NCBI RefSeq assembly: GCF_014269285.1
Contig: NZ_JACOAF010000001.1
Span: 124,001-188,000, forward strand
Length of the DNA: 64,000 nucleotides
Reading direction: 5' to 3'
Source of the DNA: Rufibacter sediminis
GTDB lineage: Bacteria > Bacteroidota > Bacteroidia > Cytophagales > Hymenobacteraceae
Shown here: positions 1-8,330 of the stretch, in pieces
Layout: each line of letters begins with the position of its first letter
How positions within the stretch are numbered: the stretch's first letter is position 1
The notes under the pieces: generated by a model
Told to the model about the DNA's origin: nothing
Databases searched by the model: none
The model's input: the letters and a program-made list of their open reading frames with translations, nothing else
Made by a program: the position numbers and the translations under genes

Positions 1-1
1 T

Positions 2-76
2 GCCGGAAAAGCCGTGGGAAACACCGCGAAGAAAGCCGGCCAAAAAGTAGGTGACGTTGTAAAGGGCGATAACTAA
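2..76 (+). CDS. C-terminal end of a small Lys/Gly-rich protein (partial)
   Basis: The window opens inside a coding frame that ends with TAA at 74-76. The visible residues run AGKAVGNTAKKAGQKVGDVV then KGDN: a repetitive, lysine- and glycine-rich amphipathic tail of the kind seen in small stress or YtxH/CsbD-like proteins. The 5' part is outside the window, so no family can be assigned. A good terminator follows 20 bp after the stop, which supports this as a real gene end. Confidence 0.55.
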   Translation, partial: AGKAVGNTAKKAGQKVGDVVKGDN

Positions 77-97
77 AGACGTGTATCGCCGATAAAG

Positions 98-127
98 AAG
101 CCTCTCCCACCGGAGGGGCTTTTTTAT
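98..127 (+). terminator. Rho-independent terminator
   Basis: AGCCTCTCC and GGAGGGGCT pair (one G-U) around a CACC loop and are followed by six T. It ends the gene whose stop is at 76. Confidence 0.8.
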
Positions 128-161
128 TGCCTCTGTTCTCGCGCTGGTTTCACAAAAGGAA

Positions 162-231
162 GCCTAAAACACCATCGTCTCTGTTTTACCCCTGTTTCCG
201 GTAAAAGGGCCCTGAAACGCCATCGTCTCTG
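162..231. repeat. 48-bp-spaced direct repeat built on the 36-nt palindrome family
   Basis: Two near-identical 22-nt pieces (162-183 and 210-231) share the core CCATCGTCTCTG preceded by a right arm of the palindrome family (CTAAAAC / CTGAAAC). A third right arm without the core follows at 252-262. The piece between them (183-218) is itself a 36-nt copy of the family. This looks like a tandem amplification of the repeat plus its flank. Confidence 0.6.
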
Positions 232-265
232 TGCCTTGCTTTGGGAAAAGGTGCCTAAAACGCTG

Positions 266-1153
266 CTACTTCCGCAAGTACCGGTCCAGCAATAGGAGTC
301 GGTAGAGGTCAAAGAAGCGCAGGCTGGGCTTTCGGGACACCAGATTACGTTTCAGGAGCGGAAACAACCATTGACTGTTCTCGCGCAGCAGCTTGGTAGC
401 TTTCCACTTTTTAAGGGAAGCATAAGCGCTGAGCAGTTTGGTCTGGTTCCCGAGGTTGAATTCCCGGTGCAGGTGCATCAGGTTATGGAGGGCTTGCTGG
501 GTTTTGAGCAGAAAGATGTCGGCGGATTCCAGGCCCAGGTGCCAGACGGGGTTGTCCAGGTGCTGCACCGGAATTTGGTTTTGCTCTAGCCGCCAGGCGA
601 AAAGCGTGTCTTCGTGCCCATACCCGGAAAGCTCGTTTTTGGGGAAACAGGCCAGAAACACCTTTCTGGACACCAGCAGATTACTGGTAAACACCCGCTG
701 ATAGGGATTCTTCTGCCGCAGGTGAGCGGGTGCCTCTTCCCGGGCTTTGCCGTATTTCCAGCGCAGCTCCGCGCCTTTTGGGGCAGATGCCTGATACGCA
801 ACTCCACCAACGGTCACATCGCCTTGCGCCTGGGTTAGATATCGATGCAGGAAATCTGGGTGCACGGGCAACACATCGTTGTCCAGGAAAAGGAGGTGCT
901 CAAAACGGGCTTCCTGTGCTAAATTATACCTTATTTGGGAGCGGCCCACGTTTTGGGGCAGTTCCTGGTAAATCACCCCGGAAACACCTTGCAATGATCT
1001 GTTTTGCTGGAGCGTCTCTGAATTGGAGCCATCGTCATACACCCTGATCTCACAGGGAATGAGAAAAGCAGTGGTTTCCTGGCGCAGCGCCTCCACCAGG
1101 GCCAGCACGTTCTGGTTGTAAACGGGAATGAGAAGAGATATCTCAGATACCAT
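266..1153 (-). CDS. Glycosyltransferase, family 2 (GT-A fold)
   Basis: A 295-residue inverting glycosyltransferase expected to move a sugar from a nucleotide donor. It begins [12 protein letters not shown], the usual first strand, has the nucleotide-binding DDGSNSE near residue 40 and the metal-binding FLDND (DxD variant) near 91. The later GYGHEDTLFAWR near 200 matches the acceptor-side ED motif of the family. No membrane segment is seen, so it is probably cytoplasmic. A TTG lies one codon upstream; the ATG at 1153 is preferred. Its start overlaps the ftsE stop by 11 nt, so the two are probably co-transcribed and translationally coupled. Acceptor and pathway are unknown. Confidence 0.88.
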   Translation of the reverse strand: MVSEISLLIPVYNQNVLALVEALRQETTAFLIPCEIRVYDDGSNSETLQQNRSLQGVSGVIYQELPQNVGRSQIRYNLAQEARFEHLLFLDNDVLPVHPDFLHRYLTQAQGDVTVGGVAYQASAPKGAELRWKYGKAREEAPAHLRQKNPYQRVFTSNLLVSRKVFLACFPKNELSGYGHEDTLFAWRLEQNQIPVQHLDNPVWHLGLESADIFLLKTQQALHNLMHLHREFNLGNQTKLLSAYASLKKWKATKLLRENSQWLFPLLKRNLVSRKPSLRFFDLYRLLLLDRYLRK

Positions 1154-1853
1154 CAACGAGCGAAAACTCTTCGCGCGAAGAATCCAGGACGCGGCCTCTA
1201 TCGCATTTCAGGATACGGCGCGGGTAGCGCTGCAGGATGTGGTGGTTGTGGGTAGCCATTAAAACGGCCGTGCCGCTGTTGTTGATCTCCTGGAACAGTT
1301 CCATGATGCCCTGGGTCACGTCGGGGTCCAGGTTTCCGGTGGGTTCGTCGGCGAACAGAATGAGCGGCTCGTTGAGCAAGGCCCGGGCAATCACCACGCG
1401 CTGTTGCTCGCCGCCCGAGAGCTGGTGCGGCATTTTGTTTGTCACAGAATCCAAGCCCACGCGCATGAGCACCTCAGAAATACGGTTCTTGATGCGGGAT
1501 TTGTCATTCCAGCCGGTGGCTTTGAGCACGAATTTGAGGTTATCGGCCACGGTGCGGTCAAAGAGCAACTGAAAGTCCTGAAACACGATGCCAATCTTGC
1601 GGCGCAGAAACGGAACTTGGTTCCAGGTGAGGGCATGGATGTTGAAACCGGCTACCTGCGCGGTGCCTACCTTCAGGGGAAGATCGGCGTAGAGGGTTTT
1701 CAGGAGGGAGCTTTTGCCGCTCCCGGTACGGCCCACCAGGTATACAAACTCGCCTTTCTCAATGGTACAGGTTACCTCAGACAAGATGGTGTTCACATCC
1801 TGAAAAATAGAAACTTTGTGCAGCAAGACCACTGGGTTAGACGAGAATTCCAT
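1143..1853 (-). CDS. ftsE: Cell division ATP-binding protein FtsE
   Basis: ABC ATPase that works with the membrane protein FtsX at the septum to control cell-wall hydrolysis. Walker [10 protein letters not shown] is at about residues 41-49, the Q-loop follows in FQDFQLL, the signature LSGGEQQR near 145 and Walker [16 protein letters not shown] next to it, then the switch His in ATHNH. The N-terminus [17 protein letters not shown] fits Bacteroidetes FtsE proteins, so the ATG at 1853 is chosen over one at 1904, which would add 17 unusual residues. ftsX is not in the window. The gene runs into the glycosyltransferase with an 11-nt overlap. Confidence 0.9.
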   Translation of the reverse strand: MEFSSNPVVLLHKVSIFQDVNTILSEVTCTIEKGEFVYLVGRTGSGKSSLLKTLYADLPLKVGTAQVAGFNIHALTWNQVPFLRRKIGIVFQDFQLLFDRTVADNLKFVLKATGWNDKSRIKNRISEVLMRVGLDSVTNKMPHQLSGGEQQRVVIARALLNEPLILFADEPTGNLDPDVTQGIMELFQEINNSGTAVLMATHNHHILQRYPRRILKCDRGRVLDSSREEFSLVDGI

Positions 1854-1974
1854 GGCGGGGTACGTGGTAAAGTAAAGGACCGCCCAGAGGCAGCCGGAAA
1901 TCATTTGAATTAAAAATACGCATCAGCAAAGGAGACGGGCACGGCGAATTCAGGGTACTTTCAGGAAAACAGGC

Positions 1975-2250
1975 TCAAATCTCCAGTTTCTGCAGTTTGC
2001 CAAATTCAAGGCCGGCAATCACGGCGGCCAGTTCCTCCTCTTTGCTGTCCAGGCCGTAGCGGTCCAGATTCTTCAGAGGCCGGTCGGCCCGGAAGTAGGC
2101 AATCAGCACGAAGTTCTCATCGCGCAGCTGAATGTAATCCGGAATCTTGGCCTTGCCTTTTACTTTGATGATGTACACTTTAGATGCATTAGAAACCAGG
2201 AAGCAGCGCGTTGGAGCCGAAGAGTAGCCGCAGCCGGTTCTCCAGACCAA
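1975..2250 (-). CDS. Small conserved hypothetical protein next to transaldolase
   Basis: A 91-residue frame whose conserved-looking part is from about residue 16: CFLVSNASKVYIIKVKGKAK, then IPDYIQLRDENFVLIAYFRADRP. It is charged and has no signal peptide or membrane span, so it is probably cytoplasmic. It follows the fructose-6-phosphate aldolase gene by 33 bp on the same strand, and I recall similar small proteins beside this aldolase in relatives, but no function can be given. The start is uncertain: the longest frame uses TTG at 2250 and the first 15 residues look non-conserved. Confidence 0.6.
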   Translation of the reverse strand: MVWRTGCGYSSAPTRCFLVSNASKVYIIKVKGKAKIPDYIQLRDENFVLIAYFRADRPLKNLDRYGLDSKEEELAAVIAGLEFGKLQKLEI

Positions 2251-2283
2251 GCGCTCTGCTTCCTGGTTTTGTATTTCTAAAAC

Positions 2284-2940
2284 TTACGCGTTCGCTTTCT
2301 TGTGATCGGCAAGGAACTTGGCCAGACCGCTGTCGGTCAGGGGGTGGTTCAGCAGACCGGTGATCACGTTCAACGGGCAGGTCACCACATCGGCCCCAAT
2401 CTCAGCGCATTTCACCAGGTGCATCACGTGACGAACCGAGGCCGCCAATACTTCCGTGGCGAAACCGTAGTTCTGGTAGATGTTCACGATCTGATCGATC
2501 AGATCCAGGCCATCGGTCCCAATGTCATCTAAACGACCCACGAACGGAGAAACGTACGTAGCGCCAGCTTTGGCCGCCAGAATGGCCTGCCCGGCCGAGA
2601 AAATGAGCGTGCAGTTGGTTTTGATGCCTTTGTCTGTGAAATATTTGATGGCTTTCACGCCGTCTCTGGTCATGGGAACTTTCACCACAATGTTGGGGTG
2701 AAGCTGGGCCAGCTCCTCTCCTTCTTTCACCATGGTCTCAAAATCAGTGGCAATTACCTCGGCGCTGATGTCTCCGTCCACAATCTCGCAGATGGCCTGG
2801 TAGTGCTTCATGACGTTGTCATACCCCACAATGCCTTCTTTGGCCATGAGCGATGGGTTGGTGGTAACGCCGTCCAACACGCCTAAATCATGGGCTTCGC
2901 GGATTTCGGCAAGATTTGCGGTATCAATGAAAAATTTCAT
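2284..2940 (-). CDS. fsa: Fructose-6-phosphate aldolase / transaldolase (TalC/Fsa type)
   Basis: A 218-residue class I aldolase of the small transaldolase family, acting in the pentose phosphate area of sugar metabolism. It starts [16 protein letters not shown] and carries [13 protein letters not shown], the catalytic Schiff-base lysine region [14 protein letters not shown] near residue 85 and the [11 protein letters not shown] strand. The length is typical of the Fsa/TalC decamers rather than the longer TalB. The ATG at 2940 gives the family N-terminus; an ATG eight codons upstream is less likely. A -7-like box TAGATTTG lies at 2962-2969 on the minus strand. Whether it acts as aldolase or transaldolase cannot be decided here. 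Confidence 0.9.
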   Translation of the reverse strand: MKFFIDTANLAEIREAHDLGVLDGVTTNPSLMAKEGIVGYDNVMKHYQAICEIVDGDISAEVIATDFETMVKEGEELAQLHPNIVVKVPMTRDGVKAIKYFTDKGIKTNCTLIFSAGQAILAAKAGATYVSPFVGRLDDIGTDGLDLIDQIVNIYQNYGFATEVLAASVRHVMHLVKCAEIGADVVTCPLNVITGLLNHPLTDSGLAKFLADHKKANA

Positions 2941-3076
2941 AGTAGAAATGGTTTGGAAACACAAATCTACTTCAATATGGTTTCAAAACCGAACGGCTGC
3001 CGCAAGTATTTTAACGCCTTGCCTTACCAGCACTTGAGGTCAACAAAGCGCAGAAAACGTTGCGAAGAGACTCTTA

Positions 3077-3112
3077 GTTTTAGGCCTCTTTTCCTGAAAA
3101 CAGGCGTAAAAC
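3077..3112. repeat. 36-nt palindromic repeat, copy
   Basis: Left arm GTTTTAGGCCTCTTTTC and right arm GAAAACAGGCGTAAAAC mismatch at two positions. It lies between the transaldolase gene and ffs. Confidence 0.85.
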
Positions 3113-3190
3113 GGTAGAAAATAAATGAAGGAAGAAGGGGTATTGGGAGCAGGAACCGGAGCGGTTCCGTTGGGGTATGGGCAAAAAAAA

Positions 3191-3287
3191 GCGGCAAACC
3201 GAGTATCGCGCCGCTCAACCACCTACCCTTGCTCCCTTCCGGGCCTGGGGGAGTTCAGCAGGAGCTGGCCGTACCGATTTGCCGTTG
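3191..3287 (-). ncRNA. ffs: Signal recognition particle RNA, small bacterial type
   Basis: Read on the minus strand, the region carries the universal SRP apical core: CCCCAGGCCCGGAAGGGAGC followed by AAGGGTAGG, with the GGAA tetraloop-type region and the asymmetric loop that binds Ffh. The ends pair through GGCAAAT and the later GTTTGCC, giving a single 97-nt rod. Immediately downstream the minus strand reads CCGC followed by eight T, an intrinsic terminator. Upstream lies a perfect Bacteroidetes promoter. The RNA joins Ffh to target ribosomes making membrane proteins. The exact ends are estimated to a few bases. Confidence 0.95.
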
Positions 3288-3317
3288 CAAAGATAGGAAG
3301 ACTTTCTTTCAGCACAA
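3288..3317 (-). promoter_or_regulatory. ffs promoter (TTG-N19-TATCTTTG)
   Basis: On the minus strand TTG (3317-3315), a 19-bp spacer and TATCTTTG (3295-3288) match the Bacteroidetes primary-sigma consensus exactly, directly before the SRP RNA. Confidence 0.85.
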
Positions 3318-3394
3318 GCTGTTTCTGGCTTATTTTTATAAAAACAGCCCTAAAACCCGCCAGTACGCTCATCCTCAGCAAAGTAAATTTCGCG

Positions 3395-3802
3395 TCAGGG
3401 TTTCAAGGCATTTATCAAGTGCCACTTGAACCACATGACAGCTTCTTTGTAACCTCTTTCATAAAGCAGCTGAATTGACTTCCCAGCCGCCCTTGCTGGT
3501 GAGAACACCAACAAGGGCGGCTGCAGGTGCCTTTCCGCCTGTCTGCATAAGTTGTCCAGGACATATTCCCTGCTCACCCCCAGCAGCGCCTCGATGTCGC
3601 GCATGCCGCCGTTGCGCTCCGAAGGCCGCGATATCATCTGCTTTGTGGCAGGATGAGCACCGTTGTAACTATAGGAGGCATGGAACTGCTTTTTACAGGA
3701 TCGGCACAGCAAGTTCTGCGAGCCATTCTTTTTCTTCCCGTTTTTCACTACCTCACTGCTCTGGCAGCTGGGGCAGTTTACTTTGATGAGCACTTCGAAC
3801 AT
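3395..3802 (-). pseudogene. Truncated IS1-family insA (transposase N-terminal part)
   Basis: The frame starts MFEVLIKVNCPSCQSSEVVK and has two CxxC pairs (CPSC and CRSC) within the first 35 residues, the zinc-ribbon of IS1 InsA, followed by the helix-turn-helix-like segment GMRDIEALLGVSREYVLDNL. The catalytic InsB part (DDE domain) is absent: after about residue 95 the frame runs into unrelated sequence containing a 16-bp hairpin at 3486-3521. It is therefore a remnant and unlikely to move by itself. Its 5' end, including the start codon, is repeated at 5556-5637. Confidence 0.8.
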
Positions 3803-3873
3803 TCCATCATCTTAGACACTCCGCTGCCAGCTTTTATCCCATCATACTTTCTAAACCACTACCGGAATCTTAT
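3792..3873 (-). repeat. IS1-like element end, copy 1 (attached to insA)
   Basis: 82 nt that include the first codons of insA and its upstream end. Copy 2 at 5556-5637 differs at three positions. Similarity stops at GGAATCTTAT, which should be at or close to the element's terminus. Confidence 0.8.
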
Positions 3874-4098
3874 TCCTTAACCAATTTTCTTGTCTACAGC
3901 TTAGGTACTTGTTTTATCTGTTTTAGATAACATTTTCGCTGATCAACAAAAGGGAAAAAGAGTAGCTAAGACACTGAAAACAAACATGGAATGTTCAATA
4001 GAAAAGGCAGAAGAGAGGTCGTAAAATCGTGCTTTCAATATTTAGAAGTCAACTTCATGACATAGAGTTGTACTTGCGGTGTGACGGCACTTCATTAT
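3874..4098. other. Intergenic, no gene recognised
   Basis: AT-rich sequence between the IS end and the terminator of the beta-barrel gene. I see no credible ORF or RNA in it. Confidence 0.6.
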
Positions 4099-4141
4099 AA
4101 ATCAAAAGGCCAGGGAGCTACCTCTCCTGGCCTTTTGATTT
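4099..4141 (-). terminator. Hairpin downstream of the beta-barrel gene
   Basis: Perfect 16-bp arms (4099-4114 and 4126-4141: AAATCAAAAGGCCAGG and its complement). The minus-strand gene stops at 4164, so it is placed as its terminator. Confidence 0.7.
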
Positions 4142-4163
4142 GGATGTAGCTGCTACAACTACC

Positions 4164-5255
4164 TTAAAGCTTGAGAGAGAAGCCGGTGTTGAGGGCGTAA
4201 TCAGAGAAAGCGGCATCGCCGTGGGTATAGTTGCCGGTTTGGGCAGTTACTTCTTTGTCTGTCACGCTTTGCAGGCGGTCGCGCTTAAAGGCGACAGGCA
4301 CGGTAGCGAAGAAGTTGAATTTGTTCATCTGGTAACTCAGCCCCGGCTCCACGGACTGCACATAACCCGGACGCCGGAACCCTTTGCTGCTGCCAAAGAC
4401 ATCCTCCACCGGCACGCCTTCCATCCTGGCGCCCAACGAGGCGACCACTCCTTGCAGCTTTCCTGAGAAACTGCGGCTCACGCCCAACCGCACCATATAC
4501 TGATCCGGCACGCTGGTGATAGCCTCGTTGGCACGCAACGGCGACAGGGTTTCGCGGAAGGTGCGGGTGCCGTTTTCGCCACGGGGGTTGAAGAGGTAAT
4601 ACACGTTGCCGTAGGCACTGAAGTGGCTGCCCAGTGCATAAAAGCCATTCAACTCCGTAATGGCTCCCACGCCGCCATCGCCCAGCTGGATCGATTGGTC
4701 GACAGGCCGTACTTCCTCGCCTCTGTCAGGGCCCACATTGTAGAAGGTGTCTTTGTAGTTGTAGTTGCCGGTGGGCAGTTTCATGCCCAGTCCCAGCTGC
4801 AGGTTGCCCTTGGTGGCCTTCTGAGGGTCGAGCAGCCACCTATAGCCCGTGATTCTGACATCGCCGATGCCTGCCGAGTTGCTGTTGTGCCGTTCTGTTC
4901 TGCCGTGCTCATAGAGCGAGGACCGTTTGTTAGACAGCAGCGGCAAACCTACCGCCAGTGTCCACCTGTCACCAAACTGCCGGATCAGCGTCAGGTCGAG
5001 GCTGTGCTGCCAGTTGATGACCTCTGTGTTCTGCTCCAGGCGCTCTTTCTGCTCCTCATCGCCCTTGAAGTGCCGGAACGACTTAAAGTAACGGTGGGCC
5101 ACATTCAGCTGCCACCCCTTAGAAACTGATTCTTCGCCTAGGTGCTCCATCGAGCAGGACATCATCCCGTTGCTCCTGATGGCTACACAGCCTTGTGAGT
5201 AGGCCTGGCTGTAGAACGCGAGGCAAACTGCCGCAGAGAGTAAAAATTTCTTCAT
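4164..5255 (-). CDS. Outer-membrane beta-barrel protein, unknown substrate
   Basis: 363 residues with a clear Sec signal (MKKFLLSAAVCLAFYSQAYSQ). The mature start GCVAIRSNGMMSCSMEH has two cysteines that could form a disulphide or bind metal. The rest is alternating polar/aromatic strands typical of a beta-barrel (WQLNVAHRYFKSF, WTLAVGLPLL, GNLQLGLGMKLPTG, FSAYGNVYYLF, YMVRLGVSRSF), ending in an aromatic-rich C-terminal strand (DYALNTGFSLKL). It resembles the broad Phenol_MetA_deg/transporter-like group of outer-membrane proteins, but no substrate can be named. It is monocistronic, with paired direct repeats upstream and its own hairpin downstream. It lies between two copies of an IS end. Confidence 0.7.
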   Translation of the reverse strand: MKKFLLSAAVCLAFYSQAYSQGCVAIRSNGMMSCSMEHLGEESVSKGWQLNVAHRYFKSFRHFKGDEEQKERLEQNTEVINWQHSLDLTLIRQFGDRWTLAVGLPLLSNKRSSLYEHGRTERHNSNSAGIGDVRITGYRWLLDPQKATKGNLQLGLGMKLPTGNYNYKDTFYNVGPDRGEEVRPVDQSIQLGDGGVGAITELNGFYALGSHFSAYGNVYYLFNPRGENGTRTFRETLSPLRANEAITSVPDQYMVRLGVSRSFSGKLQGVVASLGARMEGVPVEDVFGSSKGFRRPGYVQSVEPGLSYQMNKFNFFATVPVAFKRDRLQSVTDKEVTAQTGNYTHGDAAFSDYALNTGFSLKL

Positions 5256-5290
5256 ATAAGAAGGTTAAAATTATAAAATAATATATTAAT

Positions 5291-5338
5291 TACCAGTTAG
5301 TTAATCTAACAGAAAGGTGGCTACCAGTTAGTTAATCT
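5291..5338 (-). promoter_or_regulatory. Paired operator-like direct repeats upstream of the beta-barrel gene
   Basis: TACCAGTTAGTTAATCT occurs twice (5291-5307 and 5322-5338) with starts 31 bp apart, about three helical turns. The first copy extends to the inverted pair GTTAG-TTAAT-CTAAC. They lie 36-83 bp before the start codon at 5255, with an AT-rich promoter-like stretch between. This is a plausible binding site for a dimeric regulator. Confidence 0.55.
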
Positions 5339-5555
5339 TGCGGGAAGGGGGCCGTTTGAGTGTAACCGAAATATATACTTTTTGCTTGGAGCAATGCAAC
5401 TAATGTTAAAACATTTTTACATGTAATATGAAAAAGCCAGTATGATTTAGAACACATTTGCTTTTTCTCTGTCTCTCATTAAAATTTACTAGGGAGAACT
5501 AGAAGTTTTCTGTTTCTATGGTTCAACCTAAGCTATCAGAGGGTCTTGTCAGAGG
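5339..5555. other. Intergenic, AT-rich, no gene recognised
   Basis: Upstream of the operator-like repeats. No coding or RNA signal was recognised before the solo IS end. Confidence 0.5.
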
Positions 5556-5637
5556 ACTTCGAACATTCCATCATCTTAAACACTCCGCTGCCAGCTTCTA
5601 TCCCATCATACTTTCTAAACCACTACTGGAATCTTAT
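5556..5637 (-). mobile_element. Solo IS1-like element end, copy 2
   Basis: Matches 3792-3873 at 79 of 82 positions. On the minus strand it still carries the insA start but reads M-F-E-V-L then TGA, so the element is cut off after four codons of homology. It is a relic end, 1.76 kb from copy 1 and in the same orientation. Confidence 0.8.
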
Positions 5638-5780
5638 ATAGAGTTCTGCCATGGGGAAGATAGAACGTGTGGAACGATCAGTTCTCTTCTGCCCCACTCC
5701 CTCGCGCCGGCAGGCAAAAAGATCTTTACCGGATTAAGGGAAATGCAGGCGAGCGGCTGTTGCCCGAAAAGGAAGAAGCC

Positions 5781-5816
5781 GTTTCAAGGCAGTTTTTCTA
5801 AAACTAACCCCAAAAC
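5781..5816. repeat. 36-nt palindromic repeat, copy
   Basis: Starts GTTTCAAGGC and ends CCCCAAAAC; flanked by GCC / GGC, which extends the pairing. It sits 26 bp from the stop of the lipoprotein gene on the minus strand. Confidence 0.8.
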
Positions 5817-5841
5817 GGCTTCTCTATAATAATACGTGTGC

Positions 5842-6504
5842 TTACTCCGCTTTGCGGCCTTTCACGTTCTCGAAGAGGAGGTTCAGGTTACGGCTGGAAC
5901 CGCTTTCCTTTAAGACGTTGCCCGCCCGGTTAGGGAAAGAATAGTCGGGCACGTAGTATTCCAGGGGCAGTTTCAGGTTAGAAATCGTGCCGGAGAGCAC
6001 ATGGGTAGCGACATCGTACTGCAACGCGGCTGTACCATCCAACACCTTCACGCAGCCCGGCGACATGGCACCGCTGCCGTCAGAGAAATTCTGCCCGTTG
6101 TGCACGCATACGGTGGTGGCATCTTTTAAGGAAATGAACGCTGGCAGGTTCTGAATGCCCCGGTTTTTGAAGTGGATGGACACCCATGATCTATTGTCTA
6201 CGCCAGAGGTGTCTCTGAAATACAGGGTAACGCCATTGTTCTCCTCCAGGAAATAAGCTACTAGTTTGTCCTGGGCAGTTACTTTGTAGGTTTTGCCTCT
6301 GAGGTTGTTGTAAGCCTCGGGATACGAACTCTGGAATTTGGCATCCACCTGAATGCTGTCCACGAGCGAAAACGTGCTGTGGGTGGCAGTGGCCTCCGGG
6401 GAGGGCTCGGTGGTATCTGAATCGGCTTCACAGGAGATCAGCAGGGAGGCGGTCATCAGCACCCCCAGCGTCGCCTTGAAGGAATGGAGTATATATTTCA
6501 ACAT
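5842..6504 (-). CDS. Lipoprotein of unknown function
   Basis: 220 residues. The N-terminus is a lipoprotein signal with lipobox LLISC (Cys25), followed by a Thr/Glu/Ser-rich linker (EADSDTTEPSPEATATHST), so it is anchored to a membrane facing the periplasm or the surface. The remainder is a probably all-beta domain with no motif I recognise; two cysteines (VCVHNGQNF and GCVKVL) could pair. It is separated from guaA by about 270 bp and is transcribed away from it, so it is probably a single-gene unit. Confidence 0.7.
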   Translation of the reverse strand: MLKYILHSFKATLGVLMTASLLISCEADSDTTEPSPEATATHSTFSLVDSIQVDAKFQSSYPEAYNNLRGKTYKVTAQDKLVAYFLEENNGVTLYFRDTSGVDNRSWVSIHFKNRGIQNLPAFISLKDATTVCVHNGQNFSDGSGAMSPGCVKVLDGTAALQYDVATHVLSGTISNLKLPLEYYVPDYSFPNRAGNVLKESGSSRNLNLLFENVKGRKAE

Positions 6505-6763
6505 AGATTCTTACGAGCGGTTTGTTTCTTTTTTTGGCGAACCTTTTTCAACGAGCCGGTTCGCGCCTTTCAAATTCCTAACTGAGTATGCAAAATGCGT
6601 GCCTCGTTTAAGGTTTCGTAAACTACATTCTTTTTTTGATATATTTTTCAAAAAATGGCTGCGAAACGGACAAAAGGTCTGGTCAACTGTTTTCAAAGAC
6701 AGACTCGTTCTGCCGCTCCCCTACTCTGCTGTAAATTCATTTTCATGTTTTAAAACCGGCACG

Positions 6764-6771
6764 TACCTTTG
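6764..6771 (+). promoter_or_regulatory. guaA -7 box TACCTTTG directly before the start codon
   Basis: TACCTTTG ends three bases before the guaA ATG (6775). A TTTTC at the -33 position (6740-6744) has the right 19-bp spacing. The predicted transcript would begin at or within a base or two of the ATG. Confidence 0.65.
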
Positions 6772-6774
6772 CAC

Positions 6775-8304
6775 ATGCCAGAAAAAATTCTCATCCTCGA
6801 TTTCGGGTCTCAGTACACCCAGCTGATTGCCCGTCGCGTCCGCGAACTCAACGTTTACTGCGAAATCCATCCATTCAACAAAATCCCGGAAATCACCCCA
6901 GACCTGAAGGGCGTGATCTTGTCAGGGAGCCCGTCATCGGTGCGGGAAGAAAACTACCCCAATCCAGACATCACCCCGTTCCTAGGCAACTTGCCGGTGC
7001 TGGGCGTGTGCTACGGGGCGCAGTTGATGGCGCAGGAAAACGGCGGCGAGGTTATTGCCTCCACCATCCGGGAATACGGCCGGGCCAAGCTCAGCCACGT
7101 AGACCATCATAACCTGCTGCTGAAGGAAATCACCCTGGACTCACAGGTGTGGATGTCGCACGGCGATACCATCAAGAAAATTCCAGACAACTTTGAGGTC
7201 ATCGCCAGCACCGATTCCGTGGAAGTGGCGGCGTATAAAGTAAAAGACCAGGAAACCTACGGCATCCAGTTCCACCCTGAGGTAACGCACTCCACCGAGG
7301 GCAAAACCCTGCTCCGCAACTTTGTGGTACACATCAGCGGCTGCTCCCAAGACTGGACCCCTGACCAATTCATTGAAAGCACCGTGGCGGAACTGCGCGA
7401 GCAGATTGGCGGCGACAAGGTGATTCTGGGCCTCTCCGGCGGCGTAGACTCCTCAGTGGCGGCCATGCTCATCCACCAGGCCATCGGCAAGAACCTGTAC
7501 TGCATTTTCGTGGACAACGGCTTGCTGCGCAAAAACGAGTTTGAGGACGTGTTGCACTCCTACAAAGACATGGGCCTCAACGTGAAAGGTGTGGACGCGA
7601 AAGACCAGTTCTACGCCGCGTTGGCGGGCTTGACCGACCCCGAGGCCAAACGGAAAGCCATTGGCCGCGTGTTTATTGAGGTGTTCGATCAGGAATCGCA
7701 TCAGGTGGAAGACGCCAAGTGGCTGGGCCAGGGCACCATCTACCCAGACGTGATTGAGTCGGTTTCGGTGAAAGGTCCGTCGGCGACCATCAAATCGCAC
7801 CACAACGTAGGTGGCCTGCCCGATTTCATGAAACTGAAAGTAGTGGAGCCGCTCAAGACACTGTTTAAAGACGAAGTTCGTTTAGTGGGCAGAACCCTGG
7901 GCATCTCCGAGAACATCATCGGTCGTCATCCGTTCCCGGGTCCAGGACTGGCCATCCGTATCCTGGGCGACATCACCGCCGAAAAAGTGGCCATCTTGCA
8001 GGAAGTGGATCATATCTTCATCTCCTCTCTGAAGAAAACCGGCTTGTATGACCAGGTGTGGCAGGCGGGCGCCATGTTATTGCCGATCCAAAGCGTGGGC
8101 GTGATGGGCGATGAGCGGACGTACGAACGCGTGGTAGCACTGCGCGCCGTGACCAGCGTAGACGGCATGACCGCCGACTGGTGCCATTTGCCGTATGAAT
8201 TCCTGGCCGATGTGTCTAACGAGATCATCAACAAGGTGCGCGGGGTAAACCGCGTAGTCTATGATATCAGCTCAAAACCACCGGCTACCATTGAGTGGGA
8301 ATAG
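6775..8304 (+). CDS. guaA: GMP synthase (glutamine-hydrolysing)
   Basis: Converts XMP to GMP using ATP and glutamine, the last step of guanine nucleotide synthesis. The N-terminal class I glutaminase has [15 protein letters not shown] at the start, the nucleophile in [10 protein letters not shown] (about residue 80) and the His-Glu pair in FHPEVTHS (about 166-168). The ATP-pyrophosphatase loop [14 protein letters not shown] follows near 222, and the C-terminal dimerisation domain ends in KPPATIEWE, the family signature. Its 509 residues are normal for the family. The ATG at 6775 gives the family N-terminus; a TTG two codons earlier is inside the promoter box. The gene is followed after 26 bp by the LpoA-like gene. 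Confidence 0.97.
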   Translation: MPEKILILDFGSQYTQLIARRVRELNVYCEIHPFNKIPEITPDLKGVILSGSPSSVREENYPNPDITPFLGNLPVLGVCYGAQLMAQENGGEVIASTIREYGRAKLSHVDHHNLLLKEITLDSQVWMSHGDTIKKIPDNFEVIASTDSVEVAAYKVKDQETYGIQFHPEVTHSTEGKTLLRNFVVHISGCSQDWTPDQFIESTVAELREQIGGDKVILGLSGGVDSSVAAMLIHQAIGKNLYCIFVDNGLLRKNEFEDVLHSYKDMGLNVKGVDAKDQFYAALAGLTDPEAKRKAIGRVFIEVFDQESHQVEDAKWLGQGTIYPDVIESVSVKGPSATIKSHHNVGGLPDFMKLKVVEPLKTLFKDEVRLVGRTLGISENIIGRHPFPGPGLAIRILGDITAEKVAILQEVDHIFISSLKKTGLYDQVWQAGAMLLPIQSVGVMGDERTYERVVALRAVTSVDGMTADWCHLPYEFLADVSNEIINKVRGVNRVVYDISSKPPATIEWE

Positions 8305-8329
8305 GTTTTAAGCTTCCTTTTGAGAAAAC
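8305..8329. repeat. 36-nt palindrome family, half copy
   Basis: GGTTTTAAGC then CTTTTGAGAAAACG fills the whole gap between the guaA stop and the next start codon. Confidence 0.55.
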
Positions 8330-8330
8330 G

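Noticed and set aside
5518-5829. Open frame of 103 codons in the plus strand
   Set aside because: It is made of the solo IS end and a copy of the 36-nt palindrome; not a gene.
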